A stretch of DNA of 10,140 nucleotides from Eggerthella sp. CAG:368 (GTDB taxonomy: Bacteria > Actinomycetota > Coriobacteriia > Coriobacteriales > Eggerthellaceae), in NCBI GenBank assembly GCA_000434775.1, contig FR895491.1:56600-66739 (forward strand), in the 5' to 3' direction. Every line of letters begins with the position of its first letter. The stretch's first letter is position 1. Of this stretch, positions 6,971 to 10,140 are shown one piece after another. The notes under the pieces were generated by a model. The model was given only the letters and a program-made list of their open reading frames with translations, searched no databases and was not told where the DNA came from. The position numbers were made by a program, and so were the translations under genes.

Positions 6971-8433
6971 TGGGTAAGGCCGGAGCATATCTCGAACAGG
7001 AGCGCGTTGCACATGCTGAGCGCTCAACAGAAGAAGCAATTCAAGATTTTAACGAGTTTGCCATCCCTCTTTCTGAGGCTGAACAGCAGGTTCAAGCAAG
7101 TCGTTGCATGATGTGTGGTGTGGCGTTTTGTCAGGCAGGCTTTGCATTTGGTAAGGCCCGTCCTTCAGGATGTCCACTGCATAACCTAATTCCAGAATGG
7201 AATGATTTAGTGTATCGAGGTCTTTGGGAAGAAGCAGCCGAGCGTTTGGCGCTTACAAATCCGTTTCCTGAGTTTACGGGTCGTGTTTGCCCTGCTCTGT
7301 GTGAGGCGGCATGCAATCTTGCTTCCATCGAAGGACCGACAACTATTCGCGATAACGAGCGCGCAATTTCGGATCATCAGTGGGCTCACGGCGGACCTGC
7401 TCCTTTGCGCAAGCCCGCAGCAGATGCGCCTCATGTTGCGGTAATTGGTTCTGGCCCTTGTGGTTTGGGTGTTGCTTGGCAGCTTGCCGAAAAAGGTGTT
7501 CGCGTAACGGTGGTTGAGCGTCATGATCATGCAGGTGGTTTGCTTATGTATGGCATTCCAAACATGAAGCTTCCTAAGGAAATTGTTGATCGTCGCATTA
7601 ACTATTTGGAAGAGGGCGGCATTACGTTTGAGCTGAATACTGATGCATGCGACGAGCAGGTTGCCAAGCGCTTAACGTCTGATTTCGATGCGGTGGTTGT
7701 TGCCGTTGGTGCGGCTGACCCTCGTGGTGTTGTTGCTCCTGGTGCCGACCAAGAGGGTATGGTTTATGCGGTTGACTATCTCACGTCTTCTACGAAGTCG
7801 GTTCTTGGTGGCCATGAGCCAGAGATTTCTGCCAAGGATTTAGATGTCGTGGTAATCGGTGGTGGTGACACGGGTACTGACTGCGTGGCAACGGCTGTTC
7901 GCCAGGGAGCGAAGAGCGTTCATCAGCTTGAGTACAATGCAGCGCCTCCCGAGAAGCGTTTGCCAACCAATCAGTGGCCTGAGTGGCCTTTCGTAAAGAA
8001 AACCGATTATGGTTTGCGTGAGGCTATTGAGCACTATGAGATGGAACCCCGTTCATTTGCTGCAAACACGATTGAAGTTTTAGGTGAAAATGGCCAGGTA
8101 ACGGGCTTGCGTGTTGAGACGCTCGACTGGAGCCAGGGTGCTCCAAAGCCTGTTGAGGGTTCTGATCGTATTCTTCCTGCTCAGTTGGTTCTTATTGCGT
8201 GTGGCTTTACGGGTCCTGAGCGTGGCGTTTATGATGCGCTCGGCGCGGAGTTAGTTGAGCAGCGTGGCGGTATTCGCCCTGTGATGATTGAAGAAACTCA
8301 TCAGATTAAACATGCAGGTAAAACGCCAATTTATGCTGCAGGTGATGCGCGCAATGGTTCGACCTTGGTTGTTAATTCGCTTTCCGATGGTCTTGCTTGC
8401 GCAAAAGAAGTCGCTGCTGATTTATTAGGATAA
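6970..8433 (+). CDS. gltD: Glutamate synthase, small (beta) subunit
   Basis: This subunit oxidises NADPH and passes electrons through FAD and 4Fe-4S clusters to GltB. Its 487 residues are typical. The N-terminal iron-sulfur domain has cysteines 46, 49, 54 and 68, followed by 107, 111 and 115 in TGRVCPALCEAACNL. An FAD-binding Rossmann motif GSGPCG lies at 160-165, a second nucleotide (NADPH) motif GGGDTG at 297-302, and the C-terminal FAD motif AAGDARNGSTLVVNS around 456-470. The ATG shares its A with the gltB stop (TAATG), so translation is probably coupled, which suits a complex needing both subunits in fixed ratio. GltD-like proteins also occur as subunits of other oxidoreductases, but adjacency to gltB settles the assignment. 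A strong terminator follows 30 bases after the stop. Confidence 0.97.
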   Translation: MGKAGAYLEQERVAHAERSTEEAIQDFNEFAIPLSEAEQQVQASRCMMCGVAFCQAGFAFGKARPSGCPLHNLIPEWNDLVYRGLWEEAAERLALTNPFPEFTGRVCPALCEAACNLASIEGPTTIRDNERAISDHQWAHGGPAPLRKPAADAPHVAVIGSGPCGLGVAWQLAEKGVRVTVVERHDHAGGLLMYGIPNMKLPKEIVDRRINYLEEGGITFELNTDACDEQVAKRLTSDFDAVVVAVGAADPRGVVAPGADQEGMVYAVDYLTSSTKSVLGGHEPEISAKDLDVVVIGGGDTGTDCVATAVRQGAKSVHQLEYNAAPPEKRLPTNQWPEWPFVKKTDYGLREAIEHYEMEPRSFAANTIEVLGENGQVTGLRVETLDWSQGAPKPVEGSDRILPAQLVLIACGFTGPERGVYDALGAELVEQRGGIRPVMIEETHQIKHAGKTPIYAAGDARNGSTLVVNSLSDGLACAKEVAADLLG

Positions 8434-8463
8434 GCCTAAGCCTAAAGCTAATAGGCGATTGTT

Positions 8464-8494
8464 AAAGGAGGCGCTCAATCGAGCGCCTCCTTTT
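8464..8494 (+). terminator. Intrinsic terminator of gltBD
   Basis: A perfect 13-bp, GC-rich stem (8464-8476 with 8481-8493) closes a 4-base AATC loop. A T-rich tail, TTTTGTCTTTCTT, begins within the stem's 3' arm. It lies 30 bases after the gltD stop. On the minus strand the stem is followed only by TTTAAC, so termination of the converging nitroreductase transcript here is possible but weaker. The rest of the convergent gap, 8495-8570, holds nothing I recognise. Confidence 0.93.
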
Positions 8495-8570
8495 GTCTTT
8501 CTTCAGAAGCTTTGCTGCTTTTATTTCAGTCTGCTTTACTTCCGTTTTAAATAGTTTTTAGAATCTCATC

Positions 8571-9101
8571 TTACTCAACAACATTAAGGATGATTCTGTC
8601 TTCAGGCACTTCTCGCAAAGGGAAGGTTTCATCGGTTTTCCCAAGGGCGATTGCGCAGCAGGGCGTGACTCCTTCGGGGAGGTTGAGTTTAGCAACCAGT
8701 GCAGGCTGCTTTGCAGCTGCCCCAATGCATCCCCAAATATCGCACGAACCAACACCGAGTTCAGTGGCGGCAAGAGCCATATTGTGAACTATCATGGCGG
8801 CACTTGAGTAGGTGTAGTTTTCTGCTCCAGGCGCAACGGTGGCAGAAACCACTATAAGGGTTGGCGCATTGTAGAGCATTTTGCGATCAGGATCACCAAA
8901 CAGTTCGCCGCCTGCGCGCTCGATTGTGGCAAGAAGGTCTTTGTTGGTAACAAGGGTTAAGTGGTAGTTTTCGTATTGCCCCATGGCTACAGGAGCAGCT
9001 TTGGCTGCCTTGATGATAAACGAAAGATCTTCGTCGCTAATGGGTTCGCCTGTAAAGGTACGAACTGATTTTCTGCTAAAAAGTAATTCCTTGGTGTTCA
9101 T
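8571..9101 (-). CDS. Small nitroreductase-family protein
   Basis: This is a predicted cytoplasmic FMN-dependent NAD(P)H oxidoreductase of the nitroreductase superfamily, 176 residues, within the small-member range. The N-terminal FSRKSVRTF (8-16) is the usual flavin-phosphate binding stretch with its two arginines. AAKAAP (32-37) fits the next conserved block, though the common Asn after it is replaced (APVAMGQYEN). The mid-region AAMIVHNMALAATELGVGSC matches the helix and Gly-rich turn before the conserved W-G segment (DIWGCIG). The C-terminal CAIALGKTDETFPLRE matches the family's final LG...R block. AGGA lies seven bases upstream of the ATG. Its physiological substrate cannot be inferred. 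It lies 98 bp downstream of the DUF2252 gene on the same strand and could share its transcript. It converges on gltD. Confidence 0.88.
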   Translation of the reverse strand: MNTKELLFSRKSVRTFTGEPISDEDLSFIIKAAKAAPVAMGQYENYHLTLVTNKDLLATIERAGGELFGDPDRKMLYNAPTLIVVSATVAPGAENYTYSSAAMIVHNMALAATELGVGSCDIWGCIGAAAKQPALVAKLNLPEGVTPCCAIALGKTDETFPLREVPEDRIILNVVE

Positions 9102-9199
9102 GGCGCTATCCTTTTTTTGTACTTATGTTGCGTTTCGGGCTTACTATACCGCCGCAATGTTGCAGTTTGTTTTCTCCTGCCAAGTTCTTGGGAAGAAGG
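9102..9199 (-). promoter_or_regulatory. Gap between DUF2252 and nitroreductase genes; possible weak promoter
   Basis: Read on the minus strand, TATAGT at 9148-9143 is an acceptable -10 about 42 bases before the nitroreductase start, but I find no matching -35 at 16-18 bp. The ribosome binding site AGGA lies at 9112-9109. No terminator-like stem was seen after the DUF2252 stop, so read-through from that gene is equally plausible. Confidence 0.25.
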
Positions 9200-10140
9200 T
9201 TACGAAGCTGAATTTGCTTGATATTCTTTCATGAATAGCTGGTAATCTGCCTCGTTCTGATCAGCGTAGGCTTTGCTGAATTGGACAATAGCCTTGCTGA
9301 ACGCATCGCTTTTCCCCAAATATCCGGCAATAGCAAATCGATTTCCTGTGCGCGCATGAGATCGAGCGAGTGTTTTCCCGCAAGTTTTCGCTAAGTTGGT
9401 GAGCTGCTTGCTGGATATGGTATCCAAATTGATTGAACCTTTGCCGTCCCACAATTGGCGTACGTAGTAATCGCGCGCAACACCGTCGACTCCCACAGCC
9501 CGCGTCCACCCTAGCAAAACATCACTTGCGGCTTGAATAGCCCGCTGCCCTTCAACAACGCGTTGTCCATTGTTTTTGTAAATGCTCTTTCCTGTGAAAC
9601 GTTCTAACACGGATTCTTGCGCTTCTTTAATCTGCAAAACCAAGGGGTCATTTGAATCAAGCCCCTCAAGAAGCACAATCCAGCAGCGCGTGCCAACACT
9701 ACCAACACCTACAACTTTTCGCGCAATATCAACGCCGTGATACTGCTTCATTAAATGGCGTTTATCGTTGCTTAGGCTTTCTTGATACTTCCTAAGGACA
9801 AGAGCGATAAGATGCTCGCGCTCTTTGAGGTTGGTGTCAGGAATCTCTCGGCGAATCTGCTGTTCTACGAGGTTTCGGAGTGGAATAATAAGAGGCGGCT
9901 GATTGATGAAGCGAACCTTGCCATCCACTACTTCGGTAAGTTTTAAAACAGCACGGTCACTGTTTTTCGTCTTGGCTTTGAGGATTATTTTCTCGGTATT
10001 TTTTTGGGTCTTCTTGGAAAGACTTCCGCTAAATTGCGAATAAAAATCTTCAACATCAGTGTGTGCATACCATACATCCATGGTTTTCATCTGGGAAAAT
10101 TCCAGCATGGAAGTTTGATAACTTTCTACGGCAGCCCTAA
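9200..10140 (-). CDS. DUF2252 family protein (5' end beyond window)
   Basis: This is an uncharacterised protein whose conserved stretches match the C-terminal two-thirds of the DUF2252 family. In order they are MKTMDVWYA, KVVGVGSVGTRCWIVLLEG, VEGQRAIQAASDVLLGWTR, RDYYVRQLWDGKGSI, LARSHARTGN and YADQNEADYQLF. The ATG at 10108 is internal. Upstream codons 10138-10109 are open and read RAAVESYQTS, which fits the helix normally preceding the DVWY motif, and family members are usually over 400 residues. About 312 residues are visible. It ends in TAA at 9202-9200. There is no signal peptide or membrane segment in the visible part. The family is common in Actinomycetota. I do not assign a biochemical function; the conserved charged motifs suggest an enzyme, but that is inference. 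Confidence 0.85.
   Translation of the reverse strand, partial: RAAVESYQTSMLEFSQMKTMDVWYAHTDVEDFYSQFSGSLSKKTQKNTEKIILKAKTKNSDRAVLKLTEVVDGKVRFINQPPLIIPLRNLVEQQIRREIPDTNLKEREHLIALVLRKYQESLSNDKRHLMKQYHGVDIARKVVGVGSVGTRCWIVLLEGLDSNDPLVLQIKEAQESVLERFTGKSIYKNNGQRVVEGQRAIQAASDVLLGWTRAVGVDGVARDYYVRQLWDGKGSINLDTISSKQLTNLAKTCGKTLARSHARTGNRFAIAGYLGKSDAFSKAIVQFSKAYADQNEADYQLFMKEYQANSAS

Noticed and set aside
8434..8460. Short repeated CCTAA units and a GCCTA/TAGGC inverted repeat just after gltD.
   Set aside because: Too short and imperfect to support a repeat element or second hairpin.
8464..8476. The terminator stem contains AAAGGAGG, and the reverse strand AAAAGGAGG, both resembling ideal ribosome binding sites.
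   Set aside because: No plausible gene follows on either strand. The sequence is explained by the terminator stem.

Overview
The window is bacterial and mostly ordinary metabolism. It holds the 3' end of an oligopeptide/dipeptide/nickel-type ABC transporter operon, a complete gltBD operon for NADPH-type glutamate synthase, and, on the opposite strand, a small nitroreductase and a DUF2252 protein cut off by the right edge. The taxon is a tentative inference. Moderate-to-low GC, standard stop codons, a bacterial two-subunit glutamate synthase and a DUF2252 gene would suit a low-GC actinobacterium such as a Coriobacteriia member, but a Bacillota host is not excluded.

Layout. Positions 1-289 encode the end of a DppC/OppC-like permease. 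Positions 299-1270 encode the first ATPase, split by an in-frame TAA at 962-964; the remaining 101 codons, including the C-terminal oligopeptide-transporter domain, stay open in the same frame. Positions 1263-2018 encode the second, short ATPase, overlapping the first by 8 bases. A 347-base intergenic region (2019-2365) follows. It holds helically phased GTTTC/GTnAC half-sites, a perfect 17-bp palindrome, a weak promoter and a leader able to form competing hairpins. gltB (2366-6970) and gltD (6970-8433) overlap by one base in TAATG. A strong intrinsic terminator at 8464-8494 ends the operon. The nitroreductase (9101-8571) and DUF2252 gene (from beyond 10140 down to 9200) converge on it.

How the parts work together. 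GltB releases ammonia from glutamine and channels it to 2-oxoglutarate at its FMN/3Fe-4S site. GltD supplies electrons from NADPH through FAD and 4Fe-4S clusters. The motifs upstream resemble binding sites of known nitrogen regulators: the actinobacterial GlnR box and, separately, the Bacillus TnrA/GlnR site. Nitrogen control of gltBD is therefore the most credible regulatory inference here. The transporter operon is probably damaged by the nonsense codon. I see no mobile element, CRISPR array, RNA gene, or convincing new multi-gene system. The items most worth a second look are the gltB upstream region and the interrupted ATPase.
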